64,000 nucleotides of DNA from Schizosaccharomyces osmophilus (GCF_027921745.1 NC_079238.1:3534001-3598000); one strand, 5' to 3'. Shown: positions 54,238-64,000, counted from the first letter of the stretch. The notes: generated by a model not told the origin, from the sequence alone. A program made the numbers and translations.

Positions 54238-55653
54238 TTAAGCGTTATCATTCCATTGCGAAAGCACGTTCCAGTCATCAGCAAGTCCAAAGTCTTTTGC
54301 ATTTATTTCATCAGCGGCTCCAAAATCGTCATGACTGCCAATGCTAAGATTGTCTTCTTCTTCTTCATCCATATCACACCAACTACGTCCAAACTTCAAA
54401 TGATCTTTGTTGCCCTTGATGCTGTTAGGAAAGACGATGGCTGGCGCACTGCACGAGTAGGGAGATCGCTTGGTGTTGACAGGCATAGGAGTAGGCTTAC
54501 TAATATGCATATTTTTCAAGCTTTCGCCGAGCCCAGAGTCATATGAGCGATCGCTGGTGTTAACAGCAGCTGGAGAAATAGGAGACTGGGGGGAAGATAC
54601 AACAGACACATTCTCATCTAAGTCAGAGAGGGGTTGAAGTTTCGAAGGAAGCAATCCACGTTGCATCGTAGCAGCGGGCGTTAGTAAAGAAGGTGTTCGT
54701 AAAGGTTCTCTATCGGATTGTGTACAACGAATGATATTTTCATCAAACAGAAAGTTCGAAGGGCAAAAATCTTCGTCCTCGTTCACAATAGTTTCTAATT
54801 CTTCACCATCCGTCGTCCAATTGTTGACAGCTATTACAGCTTCCCTGGTCTTTTCCAAAGAACGTTTCTCAGGTGTAACGCATAGGCAAGCTCTCAAGAC
54901 TTCGTATGTATCCTGACTGAGAGTAGGGAATACATCAAACAAAGTCATGGGATCAAGTACGTAATCCGCGAAAATAGGATCCCGTTCATTTGGATAAGCA
55001 AAAGGGTTGCGGGCAAAAATAAGATTCAGGAGGCAAATTCCAATGGCCCAGATATCAGCGGCACGGGGACTGTACCCCATATCGTCGACCTCTTCGAATT
55101 GTTCTGGGGCCATATAACGGTCACTCCCGGTGCCATATTCATGAGAAGTGGTATCTCTGCAAGCAAGACCAAAATCACTGATTTTCACAACAAGATCATT
55201 GCCGTCATCAGACAGAGATAATAGAAAGTTTTCTGGTTTCAAATCTCGATGATAAATACCAAGAGAATGCATATGGGAAACACCATCAACGACTTGGAGA
55301 AAAATATCTTTGATCATTTCCGGTTGATTCTTAGCATTTGGGAAGTCGTCATTCAAAATACACTCGTACAAATCACCAAATGGGCAGTACTCAAGCACAA
55401 CGTAGTAATATACATGGTCTTCAAAAGACTCGACAAAGTGAATAATGTTACGATGACGGTAACGAGAGAGTTCCCGAAGGATATTCACTTCATCCAGAAA
55501 AATTGGGGAAGGCTTTTTGATACACTTTATTGCATATTTGCTATCTTTGTACCGAGTAGTACGAAATAAGCGATGCGCCAGGACAACAGTGCCATAGGAC
55601 CCCTTGTTCAAGGGACGTTCCACTTTATAACCTTTCTTTTGCAGAATTTTCAT
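54238..55653 (-). CDS. ksp1: Serine/threonine protein kinase Ksp1 (Ppk20)
   Basis: A 471-residue protein kinase. The kinase domain occupies about residues 10-285. It has LNKGSYGTVVLAHR (Gly loop), YAIKCIKK (ATP-binding Lys), IYHRDLKPENFLLS (catalytic loop), KISDFGLACRDT (DFG), GTGSDRYMAPEQF (activation segment/APE) and a WAIGICLLNLIFARNPF helix. The C-terminal 190 residues are disordered with many Ser-Pro and Thr-Pro sites (SSPQSPISP; LRTPSLLTP) and an acidic end. This matches the Ksp1/Ran1-like group, linked in yeast to nutrient and TOR signalling. The ATG at 55653 is the first Met. Confidence 0.88.
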   Translation of the reverse strand: MKILQKKGYKVERPLNKGSYGTVVLAHRLFRTTRYKDSKYAIKCIKKPSPIFLDEVNILRELSRYRHRNIIHFVESFEDHVYYYVVLEYCPFGDLYECILNDDFPNAKNQPEMIKDIFLQVVDGVSHMHSLGIYHRDLKPENFLLSLSDDGNDLVVKISDFGLACRDTTSHEYGTGSDRYMAPEQFEEVDDMGYSPRAADIWAIGICLLNLIFARNPFAYPNERDPIFADYVLDPMTLFDVFPTLSQDTYEVLRACLCVTPEKRSLEKTREAVIAVNNWTTDGEELETIVNEDEDFCPSNFLFDENIIRCTQSDREPLRTPSLLTPAATMQRGLLPSKLQPLSDLDENVSVVSSPQSPISPAAVNTSDRSYDSGLGESLKNMHISKPTPMPVNTKRSPYSCSAPAIVFPNSIKGNKDHLKFGRSWCDMDEEEEDNLSIGSHDDFGAADEINAKDFGLADDWNVLSQWNDNA

Positions 55654-56946
55654 CGTCAGTAAAACAGATTCCGAGTTTCTCTTTCTTTAACAGATCAATA
55701 ACGATAGGGAGATATATAATCGATGCGACAGAGTGTGGCACAACAGTCAATTCTTTATTTTGAATCTTCTTTTTTTACCAAAAGGGTTTCTTTTGCAAAG
55801 ATTGATATCGATCACAAACAAAAGAAAAAAAGAAAATGTCCAAAGAGAACTAGACAATCAGCAAAACACTCAGTGATCACGAACTGTCACCACCCGTACG
55901 CTAAAGTTTCAAAGATAAAAAAAGGATGTTCTAGCAGAAAAATTTGAATCTTCCTGAGAACGTGAGAGTCGGACCTGGTAGTCTGAAGAGATGGCGGGTA
56001 TGAAAACAGCGGTTTCGCGTTGAGAAGTCAAAAGCAATGTTTCGTCTCAAATATCAATAAAATCTTATGATATTAGCGTTAGACAAATCTTCTCATGATG
56101 ATGCGACAATGGATAAATAAACAGAACCTGCTTTGGCTGTTGTTGGTGGAAGACAAGATTCTACTAGAAGGGTCCGGTATTCAACTAGTAATCTGCGCCC
56201 GGCTGCGCTACCTTACATAACGTAAACAAGGATACTACCATTGTAAACAAATCTTATCGGTAATACACAAATGGTAATTGCTTTAAAGTGGACAACAAAC
56301 AAAAAAAATTGCATTAAAATTTATCAAAGATAAAGTCAAATTTTGATTATAAACAAGTATAAACGGTTTCAAGGTACCTTTTCCAAAGATCGACGATTTC
56401 GTCTATCTTACGTATTCTTTGTTAATTTACTGTTGCCTGCTTCCTGTCGCTGCGTTTTTCAGTATTAATACTTACGGGAAGTGAAACAGTGAATAGTTTG
56501 TTTCAATGGGGTATTGTAGACATGTTTTTGAGTTTAGTTTCCTACCGTTCATTCTTTTGTACGCCCCGATAATGAGCAGAACATCGTACTACAGAGCCTT
56601 TATAGCGATAATGATAATTTCTCTCTCCTTTTGGCAATTGAAGATATGAAAGGTAAAGGGTATGAAAAACTCAATAGGTATGAAGAAGAAAAGAAGTTGG
56701 TCCTTCTTTTTCGTAGGGTACGCTTCTTCAACCTTTCTCTCCCGGTACATTTTAAACTTAGGATAGCATCAATGAATAGAACCTACCGAATTCATCCTTG
56801 CCTTCCGAACAGAGCAATAAAGTCAAACCTCTCATGAAAGCGATAAAGGCGGCAGAAGTTCTTCAAATGTTAGGAAATGATAGAGATCATTTTTTTTATT
56901 GTGAAAAGTCGTATAATAAAGAAGAAATGATAGCAATATACAAGAA
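55654..56946. other. Gene-free region between ksp1 and tRNA-Glu
   Basis: 1293 bp, AT-rich. GTAAACA cores lie at 56222-56228 and 56243-56249. Open frames of 74 and 68 codons (55723, 56631) have no features. A tgatgatg near 56095 recalls a snoRNA C box, but no D box pairs with it. This is probably ksp1 promoter plus non-coding spacer. Confidence 0.5.
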
Positions 56947-57018
56947 TCCGTTGTGGTCCAACGGCTAGGATTCGTCGCTTTCACCGACGCGGCCGGGGTT
57001 CGACTCCCCGCAACGGAA
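56947..57018 (+). tRNA. tRNA-Glu, anticodon UUC
   Basis: 72 nt with no intron. Acceptor stem TCCGTTG pairs with CAACGGA, discriminator A at 57018. The D arm holds the A box TGGTCCAACGG. The anticodon stem CGTCG/CGACG encloses loop CTTTCAC, giving UUC at 56980-56982. The T arm holds the B box GGTTCGACTCC. All four arms pair well. Confidence 0.97.
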
Positions 57019-57021
57019 AAC

Positions 57022-57027
57022 TTTTTT
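57022..57027 (+). terminator. RNA polymerase III terminator of tRNA-Glu
   Basis: Six T residues four bases after the tRNA end, the normal Pol III stop. Confidence 0.9.
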
Positions 57028-57812
57028 CTACCTTTCTACTTTGTTATTTTTTGGATTCTTCTCCTCGGAGGATAAAGGTAAAAAAAAAAAATTTTACAAA
57101 TAAAAAGTAAACAATAATTTGCGAAGAAACATGGGCTTGATGAGTAGGAAGCGTTGCTAGACTTTCATTTCACCAGAGCGTTCATAAAAGTACGAAAGGT
57201 TCAAGAGTATTCAGGCGATGAAAGGAAACTACTTTTCTCATATTTTCTAAAAATCTGTAGCAACCGTTTATGATTGATAAGTATTTTTGCTTTTCCTATA
57301 CCAGAACTACTTTGATTCTAGCGAGAAGCTAATGGTTATGGAAATTGAGTCATCCTTTCAAGTTTATGTGTACCCTCTTTTGTTAGATAAATTTACATGT
57401 ACTTATCTTTTGAAATTACTAGTAGGACTATATTTTAGAATTGTTTATTCAATGCCATCCTGAAGCATTTGTTCTTTCAATACAACTTCTCATGCTGAAT
57501 GCTGATGTATGCCTTGGAGATCACAGATTGACTTTTTTTTCCACGAGCTAGATTCAACTGGCATTGGCAGGTTCGCATCAACAAGAGATTGTATCGTTTC
57601 TATTCTAAAAATCCCGTGAAATAATAAACCAGAGTAGAATAATTTTATTGGCAGATAAAAAATAAGAATTCATAGCTTGTAAGCGGAGTTTCTTTGGTTT
57701 TCATTTTTGCGAGCGAGAAGGCCACGCGAAGCAACGAAAAAAATAAAAGAAAGAAAGATTTACAAAAAAAGAGGAATAAACACTTAATTTGGATTGACTA
57801 CAAACGACTTCA
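57028..57812. other. Intergenic region tRNA-Glu / cyclin gene
   Basis: 785 bp, AT-rich with an A tract near 57080-57090. One GTAAACA core at 57107-57113. No gene seen. Confidence 0.5.
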
Positions 57813-58720
57813 ATGACAGACTCTTTGGTACATGCTTTGGCTTCAGATACACAAATTTTGGCTTTCCAATCTTTTGAACATGCCGAAGAACTTTGTCTTC
57901 TTGGTGCTGAATGGATACAAAAAGCAGGCATATTATTACAGATGTAAGTAAGCGAAATAAGTGCGATAGATCGTATTCTCTCTCTCACATTGCTTCGGCA
58001 AGCTCAACTGAAGAGACAAACATAATTATATAGCTTGGCTTTTTTTAAGAGAGGTTTCTCTATAACATTTGCTAACCCAATTCGTTTAGAAGCCAAAGAT
58101 GCGTCTATACCTCCCTTGTCTTATTTCGTCGTTATTGTACATTATGTCCTCCTAGGGCTGTAGATTTAAACATTTGTGTGATGGCTTGTTTGTATTTAGG
58201 GTGTAAAGCAACCGAAACCGATGTTTCGTCCCAAGATCTGTGTAATATAGGAATCTATTTGAAGGAGCAATTCCTGAACCCAGAAATAGAGTATCAGATT
58301 CACGATTTGTTTAGCACTGAAATGTATACTACAAAAGGAAAAATCAATGATATGGAGTTGGAGATTCTACGAGTTATTGACTTTGACACCCATACTGTAA
58401 TACCTCACAAATTGGCCATTCATTATCTACAGACGTTGGGATTGATCCATGACGAACGCTTCACACAGTGTACGTGGAATCTTTTGAACGATTCTTTACA
58501 TACTTTACTCTGCGTTTCCGTTTTGCCTTTCGGAATAGCTGTCGGCTGTATCGCTCTAGCTAGCCGAGTTTTGAGTCGAAAATTACCTCAGGATTGGTAT
58601 CAGGTTTTTGATAGTTCGGAAGAAGACTTGGAGTTAACAAAAACATCCTTGGAGAGCTTTTATAAAACTTCGGATTCTTTGCATGACAAAACTAGACCCT
58701 TATTTACAGCATCTTCATAG
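57813..58720 (+). CDS. Cyclin of the cyclin L / cyclin Q group
   Basis: A 253-residue transcription-type cyclin. Exons 57813-57943 and 58090-58720 join in phase across a 146-nt intron (GTAAGT donor, GCTAACCC branch). Box 1 has WIQKAGILLQISQRCVYTS and LNICVMACLYLGCKATE; the MELEILRVIDFDTHTVIPH stretch and box 2 TWNLLNDSLHTLLCV, IAVGCIALASRVL and WYQVFDSSEEDL match human cyclin L (AWNYMNDSLRTNVFV) and cyclin Q (WWQVFNDDL). Such cyclins pair with CTD or splicing-linked kinases. It sits beside a mug65-like gene and sxa2, where I recall an S. pombe cyclin L family gene. L versus Q cannot be settled here. Confidence 0.82.
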
Positions 58721-58979
58721 AAGGGACTATCCAAAACAACATTTTTATGAACGAAATGATAATAACTACGAAGACGGTATCTTGACGAGGGATCTATCAT
58801 TCTCAAGAAAAAAGGGAAAAACTAAAGTGTTCCCAGTAAGTAATATAGCAAGAAATGAACAGATAGCCATTTTCCTGCAATATCATGTCGACCGAAAAGG
58901 GTCTTTTTAGGCGTTAAACATGAAGGAGGAGTAAAAATTACATTAAAGTAATAAATCGAATTAACGTTTCGTTGACGGA

Positions 58980-60090
58980 TTATATAGACTCGAGGAAAGA
59001 CCGTGTTTCCTTACCGGGAGTATCAGTTTCATTAGGCTGACCAGCATCGTCTTGCTTTGTTGGTCTGGCATTTAACATTTCTTTCGCTTGACGGCAACTG
59101 CTTTCATACACGAAGCTTTTTATAACTTTTTCTTTCATGTTTATCAGATAATTTATGTCCGGAGAAATAGCAGATTGAAGGAACTTTTGAAGGGTTTCTA
59201 ATTTTTCGCGATCGATTCGGGAATTTTGTAAGGATTGAAGTAACGAAGGAATTGTTGCAACTTCTTCTTCTTCAGTGTCCGTGATGGCTGATAGGCTTCC
59301 AGTATGCTGAGTGCGTATTGGGGGTTTGGTAACCGCGTAAGAGGAAGATATTGTAAAGTAATCATTCATGAGCCTTGGATCATCTCTCAAGCATTCCGTC
59401 TTTGTGGTTAATATTACTGAGATAGAAGTATGAGGAAAGCTTACCTTTTTTCGCTGCCGAATCCATCGACGGCGTCGAACAAACGACTGTAATGATATTG
59501 GTCTTCCATTCCAATTCGAGAAACCGAATGAAAATCCATATTGCCATCCGGACTCATCCACATCTCCATTCATATCGACGTACCAACGTTGCCAGACCTA
59601 CACATCAGAATTGCCTTTCCATATCCAAGAAGCACTCAATGAGTCCTATTGAAGACTCAGTGAACGCTGGAGATGGAAAAACAATAACGGTTAGCAAACC
59701 TTCTCTCAGCAAGTGAATAAAGGAATTGAAAAATGGGAAAAGACTGCGTAAACACGACCATTGGTATCTGGTTTCGGCAATACGCATAAATTCTTGTACC
59801 AGTACATCCTTTAGAAACCGTTTCTCTACTTACCCATTCCCAACTTGGATCCGGACAGGTTGCCGTTTTTATATTGACTGGTGATGCTTTAAAATTCCCG
59901 TCTACCCAAGGAGCAGGATCAAAGTTCAAAAGCGACTTTTCTGAAAAGTAAACAGCTCCACAGAATGTAATCCTAATAACTTTTGTTAGACCTTTTATCC
60001 TTTTTCAATCGTCTTGGTCTTGATTAAAACAAACCCTCGTTGATTTTCGTATAAGACGTCTAATTGTTGGAAAGAATCCGTTTCATCCAT
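58980..60090 (-). CDS. mug65: Dysferlin/Pex23-domain protein, Mug65-like
   Basis: Four exons: 60035-60090, 59834-59972, 59445-59597 and 58980-59399 (255 residues). The split DysF domain is complete only after splicing: LYENQRGITFCGAVYFSEKS, then LLNFDPAPWVDG, then SWEWVWQRWYVDM, DVDESGWQYGFSFG and RRRRWIRQRKK. Intron 1 uses GTTTGT with a GTCTAACA branch; intron 2 is long (236 nt); intron 3 is 45 nt and in frame. The rest is a charged helical tail without membrane helices. DysF-only fungal proteins include Spo73, which shapes the prospore membrane. The next gene is sxa2, the order I recall for S. pombe mug65, a gene induced in meiosis. Confidence 0.82.
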
Positions 60091-60199
60091 CTATGATTTG
60101 CAAACAGCTCTTTTCCATTTAGAAGACAATTCAAAGATAATAATACAATGCAAACAACTATAAAAATACTAAAACCACAAAAGCTGTGATTTTTGGTTG

Positions 60200-60292
60200 T
60201 GTTTACTCAATATGTGCTCTTTATTATTTTGCTTTCTATGGGTTGTGTGTTTCGTAAACAACTTTCGTACATTGAAACGTACGAAGTAAACA
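60200..60292. promoter_or_regulatory. Cluster of three forkhead (GTAAACA) cores
   Basis: TGTTTAC at 60200-60206 and GTAAACA at 60254-60260 and 60286-60292, 110 to 202 bp before the mug65-like start. This spacing fits Mei4-type control of a meiotic gene, but the core is common in this window. Confidence 0.45.
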
Positions 60293-60846
60293 CACAAATG
60301 GGCTGTCATAAATTCCAAAACAAAATTTTTTTTTCCTTGATATCTCTTTAACAAAATATTCTCCAACCGGGCTCACATAAACTAGCTAAAAATGGTTCTC
60401 TATGCTAGATACGTTTTAACATTTATTATCCGCACTTCGCTCCATTGCATTTCTTATATAGTATACCTATATAATTGTAGAGATGTCTACTTGAATATAC
60501 GTCTCATGCAAGAAGGTATAATAACTTTCTGTTTTCGGGACAGGTACAAAATGCTGCATTCTTGTAAAAAACCAATTCCTTACGTTTTATCAATGTGTGC
60601 AAAACAAAGTACATTATTTCCATAGTACGGGCCCTGAAAATGTTTAGAATCCCTTGCTTCATCAATATGCCAGTCTTCCTTGCATATAAGAAAACAAGAT
60701 ACAAAAACGATGGCTCCTTAAAGTCTTCGATCCACACCAATTCTTATCATCTTTTCACTATGGCTGGACAGTTACAAGACTGAAATTGTGCCCCTTTGTT
60801 CTACCAGCCCTACTGGAAAGGAAACCAGCACTTTATTATCATATGT

Positions 60847-60950
60847 AACAAAGAATTACAAAATGTTTTTTTTTTTTCGATTGATTCCTGACAGCCTCTT
60901 CTTTCATTCAACGGCCCTATTGTTGTGATAGTACAATGCGATTCTTTGTC
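60847..60950. promoter_or_regulatory. Two TR-box-like sites upstream of sxa2
   Basis: AACAAAGAA at 60847-60855 is the exact complement of TTCTTTGTT; TTCTTTGTC at 60942-60950 differs by one base. They lie about 500 and 400 bp before sxa2. S. pombe sxa2 is strongly induced by pheromone through Ste11, so these are plausible sites. Confidence 0.45.
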
Positions 60951-61345
60951 TGATATATAATAAGACTTAGTAATGTGTCGTCATGTCACTTTCTTCAATG
61001 AGTTTTTAAACAAGCCTTTTCTATTGTTATTATGTTGTTGTGGTTGACTTTACATGGGATAAGGAAGAACAATTGTTCAATGGGCATTCTTTTTACCAGC
61101 GCTCCATTGTTTGGAATATTATTTATACATTGACAAAATGAACTAGGGAATTGTATGACCTGGTCGTTTTGAAACTCTCTTAATATTTTTGTACGTGTCC
61201 TTTTATGAGTTTACAAAAAACTTGTTCAACAACAATTAATTATGCGTTCTGGATGCCAAGGTGTTATAATTAATACATTGCTGAAATCCTTAGTATCATT
61301 GAGACCGAGAACTAACCATGTAGGAAAAAAAAAACTTAATTCAAA

Positions 61346-62869
61346 ATGAATTTGACTATTCATATTTTGCTCCTGTCATTTTTGCTATACACAGTGCACG
61401 GCCTTCCTGCTTATTCTCCTTGTTCGGCATATTATAATTCTCCTCCAAATAACAATAATGCTTCTTCAGGGTCAACTGCACCAACAAATTATAACACTTC
61501 TAAAAAAGCTGTAAATACGGACCTGGTCACTTCTCTTCCCGAATATGATGGTTCTCTTCCGGAAATGTATTCAGGGTATCTCGGTGCTGAAAATTTGAAA
61601 GAAATTTTCTACACCTTTGCTCCAGCTACCACTTCCACTGATAAATTTATTGTTTGGCTCCAGGGTGGACCGGGCTGTGCTGGAACTTTGGGGTTTTTCA
61701 GCGAAAATGGACCCATCATTCTTGATCCTAACCATCAAACTCCCCAAGACAATCCAAATTCATGGACACGATTTGCTAATATGTTATGGATTGATCAGCC
61801 TTTTGGAACTGGATATTCACAAGGCTCCCCTCTCGCTTCCACAGTGTCTATAGCTACCAGCGACTTCATCCAAACCCTGAAGTCATTCTATGCAAAGTTT
61901 CCTGAAATGAAAGAGAAGGAGTTATACCTAGTGGGTGAGAGTTACGGGAGCGTTTGGGGTGCTTACTTTGCGCAAGCTCTTCGTTCTGACCCAGAATTAC
62001 ATACAATTCCATTTGGAGGTCTTGGTATAATTAGTGGTTTGCTTGCTGACTATGAAACTCAAAATACCATAACTGCTTCCATGTGGTTAGACCATGTAAA
62101 TAAAATGGACCTGTATTATTCAGATGATGCAGCTGAAGTCTCCTCCTTTTTCGCAGCCAAAAATCAACAATGCGGTTATACAGAAGTTTTGGAAAGAATG
62201 CAGTTCCCTGTCGAACAATCCCCGATTCCTAAACCTCAGGTCAATTTAACCAATTCTTTTTCAAAGAGAAAGCGTCAGGCCGATTCTGATTCTAGTAATA
62301 TCCAAGAAGCGTTCCAAATGATTACAGACTGTGATACATATACGCTTACAGACTTTTTATTGTATTTGAAGAATCATTGCATGATTACCTATGATATAAC
62401 GCTTGACTGCAGCTTTAACAGCAACAACGATCCTCTAACGACTTACTTAAACCGAAAGGATGTTCAGCAACAGTTACATGCCACTCGTGTTGAATCAGCA
62501 CTGACATCTTCAAAGGGGATTTTTGGAAACGGCTGCAATTATGATGTTTATGGAGAGATTGTTAAACACGGGGCTCCTTCTATATTAGAGGAAGTTGTTC
62601 CTGAGTTGGTACAAAATAACAAGGTGTCATTTTTAGCCGGTGCTCTAGACTTTCAAATTCTTTGGACTGGTTCATTGTTGGCATTACAAAATACAACTTG
62701 GAATGGATGGCAAGGATTTCAAGAAACCCCGGATTTAAATTCACCTTCTGGATTCACATTAAATGAGCGAAATCTTGCTTTTACACTGTCAAACAATGTG
62801 GGTCATATGGCTCCAAGCAAAGATCCGGCTATGGTCATTGACTGGCTCCAAAAAACATTACTTGATTAA
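61346..62869 (+). CDS. sxa2: Secreted serine carboxypeptidase Sxa2
   Basis: Extracellular serine carboxypeptidase (peptidase S10) that inactivates the P-factor mating pheromone of M cells. 507 residues, the length I recall for S. pombe Sxa2. Signal peptide MNLTIHILLLSFLLYTVHG. Substrate site WLQGGPGCAGTLGFFSENGP; nucleophile Ser199 in GESYG; Asp435 in AGALDFQI; His487 in NVGHMAPSKDP. A dibasic KRKR site near residue 307 could be cut by the Krp1 (Kex2-like) protease into two chains. NNNNASS and other sites offer N-glycosylation. Single exon, start at the first ATG. Confidence 0.93.
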   Translation: MNLTIHILLLSFLLYTVHGLPAYSPCSAYYNSPPNNNNASSGSTAPTNYNTSKKAVNTDLVTSLPEYDGSLPEMYSGYLGAENLKEIFYTFAPATTSTDKFIVWLQGGPGCAGTLGFFSENGPIILDPNHQTPQDNPNSWTRFANMLWIDQPFGTGYSQGSPLASTVSIATSDFIQTLKSFYAKFPEMKEKELYLVGESYGSVWGAYFAQALRSDPELHTIPFGGLGIISGLLADYETQNTITASMWLDHVNKMDLYYSDDAAEVSSFFAAKNQQCGYTEVLERMQFPVEQSPIPKPQVNLTNSFSKRKRQADSDSSNIQEAFQMITDCDTYTLTDFLLYLKNHCMITYDITLDCSFNSNNDPLTTYLNRKDVQQQLHATRVESALTSSKGIFGNGCNYDVYGEIVKHGAPSILEEVVPELVQNNKVSFLAGALDFQILWTGSLLALQNTTWNGWQGFQETPDLNSPSGFTLNERNLAFTLSNNVGHMAPSKDPAMVIDWLQKTLLD

Positions 62870-63322
62870 ACTCAATTCTCTAATAAGGGCTAAAAGTTGT
62901 AAAACTATTATGTATAATTTATTCCTAATGCTGTTCCAAGGGTTTTTGTTTACCAAATCGGTTCAGTGATTTAATTCCCTCTATGATTGTGATTAAACGT
63001 TATGAAAATGTTTTGTTGAATGTTACTGATTTAATTAAGTTATATTAATAAAGAAGTTTGGTTACTATATCTGGATGATTCGTATTGTATGATTTCTAGC
63101 AAAGTAAGATCAATTGATTACAGGAGGAGAATCAAAGTCAGTTTTCGGAAAAAAAAGTTAGACAAAATGATTAACAGTGGTAAGTTGTTGATCATAACAA
63201 TGGTCAATACGTAATGAAAAGACTACAAGGACTTTATCAACAAGTTAATGAATGCAAGAGAATAAAAAAAGTAATGGATATTATAACTACTGAATAATAG
63301 CTGCAGTAAAAAAAAGGAACGA
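62870..63322. other. Convergent 3' region sxa2 / cox4
   Basis: 453 bp of AT-rich sequence between converging stops. No gene seen. Confidence 0.5.
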
Positions 63323-64000
63323 TTAATGATGAGATGCGTGAGGATCACCATTGTACTTCAATTTGTAGACAGAACCACATTCGGGGCAACGGCGAGGCTT
63401 TTGCTCGTTGACAGTCATCCAAACCAAATCGTGAGAGCCAGAGGGACTTCCACTACAGCCAACGTGACGGAAGGGATCAAGAGAAGTGACAATGATAGGT
63501 TCATTTAATGTTCCTTTACGGGAAGCATCCAGAGGCTTCATATCGAAAGCATCTTGACCAGCCAATTCGGCCAAGAGTTCCAAACGTTCCAAACCAGTGG
63601 CTTGTTCAATATCAGTAGGAACTTCGCCTTCATGGCCACCAGGGCCGATCAAATCAGAAGCCTCTTTAGCACTGGCAAGCTCTTGAGCGGCGGACTTTGT
63701 AACTAAGGAAAACTAGTTAGTACCATATATCCTCTTTTCACAGAAAACGCGGTTTCCGCAGAAGAAGACAAATAGAGAAACATATATAGAGAAACTACAG
63801 CATATAGCGATGGGATTGAAAGAAAAAAGTCAGTCGAAAGAAAACCATCAAATGGAAATTGAAGGCATCTACAAGGCAAGGATAAGAAGGGGGGAAATTA
63901 CGATGTGTTTATTCATTTTATGTCTTCTTCATTCGGAGATAATTAGCGTTCCGGCAAACAATCACGTACTTTCTTGATTATTGTTACGACGAAAAGCAGT
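63323..64000 (-). CDS. cox4: Cytochrome c oxidase subunit IV/5b (zinc-binding), partial
   Basis: Nuclear-coded complex IV subunit of the matrix side. Exon 2 is 63323-63702; exon 1 begins at or beyond the window end, with only its last 31 bases (63970-64000, coding TAFRRNNNQE) visible. The 267-nt intron has a GTACGT donor, ACTAAC branch and TTCCTTAG acceptor. The visible mature part shows KEASDLIGPGGHEGEVPTD, PIIVTSLDPFRHVGC and the zinc motif RRCPECGSVYKL, the COX5B/Cox4 hallmark. The upstream residues fit the end of a mitochondrial presequence. It ends PHASHH. Confidence 0.93.

Larger units (their letters stand above)
60091..61345. other. Divergent region mug65-like / sxa2
   Basis: 1255 bp. 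Three forkhead GTAAACA cores lie near the mug65-like start (60200-60206, 60254-60260, 60286-60292). Two TR-box-like sites lie at 60847-60855 and 60942-60950 on the sxa2 side. No gene supported; small open frames look random. Confidence 0.5.

Noticed and set aside
56095-56220. Possible C/D-box snoRNA before the tRNA
   Set aside because: A tgatgatg resembles a C box, but no D box, terminal stem or guide stretch could be found.
58683-58910. 75-codon frame overlapping the end of the cyclin gene
   Set aside because: It lies in another frame over the cyclin C-terminus and 3' flank, has no features, and the cyclin has a proper stop.
1-64000. Transposons, LTRs or viral relics
   Set aside because: I looked for long terminal repeats, integrase or reverse transcriptase motifs and target-site duplications and saw none.

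Overview
This is nuclear DNA from a fission yeast (Schizosaccharomyces). Evidence from the sequence: AT-rich, gene-dense DNA; many short introns (29 to about 270 nt) with GTAAGT/GTATG-type donors, CTAAC/TTAAC branch sites and AG acceptors; and proteins closest in length and sequence to fission-yeast orthologues. From memory, gene order follows blocks of S. pombe chromosome II and then a piece of chromosome I. Several proteins (Lsd90, Blt1, the Ser-rich wall protein) do not look like the S. pombe versions as I remember them, so I favour a relative such as the S. octosporus / S. cryophilus / S. osmophilus group. This species call is an inference.

Layout. (1) 0.4-12 kb: rpa2 (RNA polymerase I), a mitochondrial Mtm1/SLC25A39-type carrier, a hidden two-exon mitochondrial-type small protein, ssr4 (SWI/SNF and RSC), apc2, sdh7/ACN9 and pkr1. 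(2) 12-36 kb: med14, pus7, a COG7-like small protein, cct3, sof1, tam41, blt1, a Pex20-like protein, top2, leu1 and apc10. (3) 36-44.6 kb: a GPI-anchored Ser-rich Kre9/Knh1-type protein, an unidentified type II membrane protein, a HERP-like ubiquitin-like membrane protein and psd1. (4) 45-56 kb: rem1 (meiotic cyclin), a 2.2-kb gene-free stretch, lsd90, an HSBP1-like gene in four small exons, zrg17 and ksp1. (5) 56.9-64 kb: tRNA-Glu(UUC), a cyclin L/Q-type cyclin, a mug65-like dysferlin-domain gene, sxa2 (P-factor-degrading carboxypeptidase) and cox4, whose first exon runs off the window end.

There are no rRNA genes, CRISPR arrays, transposons, LTRs or recognisable viral relics. The genes are mostly single-copy housekeeping genes. 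The exceptions are a mating/meiosis set: rem1, the mug65-like gene and sxa2. Two anaphase-promoting complex subunits (apc2, apc10) lie about 25 kb apart.

The most interesting points are: a conserved intron-retention layout in rem1 with upstream FLEX-like sites and an uORF that ends on the start codon; a probable PTS2 co-receptor of Pex20 type; an HSBP1 gene with an 8-codon microexon; a third apc10 exon that restores a C-terminal LR tail; and a tRNA gene at an apparent synteny junction.

Many start codons were moved from the longest open frame to the first credible ATG, and splice junctions were worked out by hand. Both are predictions, not transcript data.
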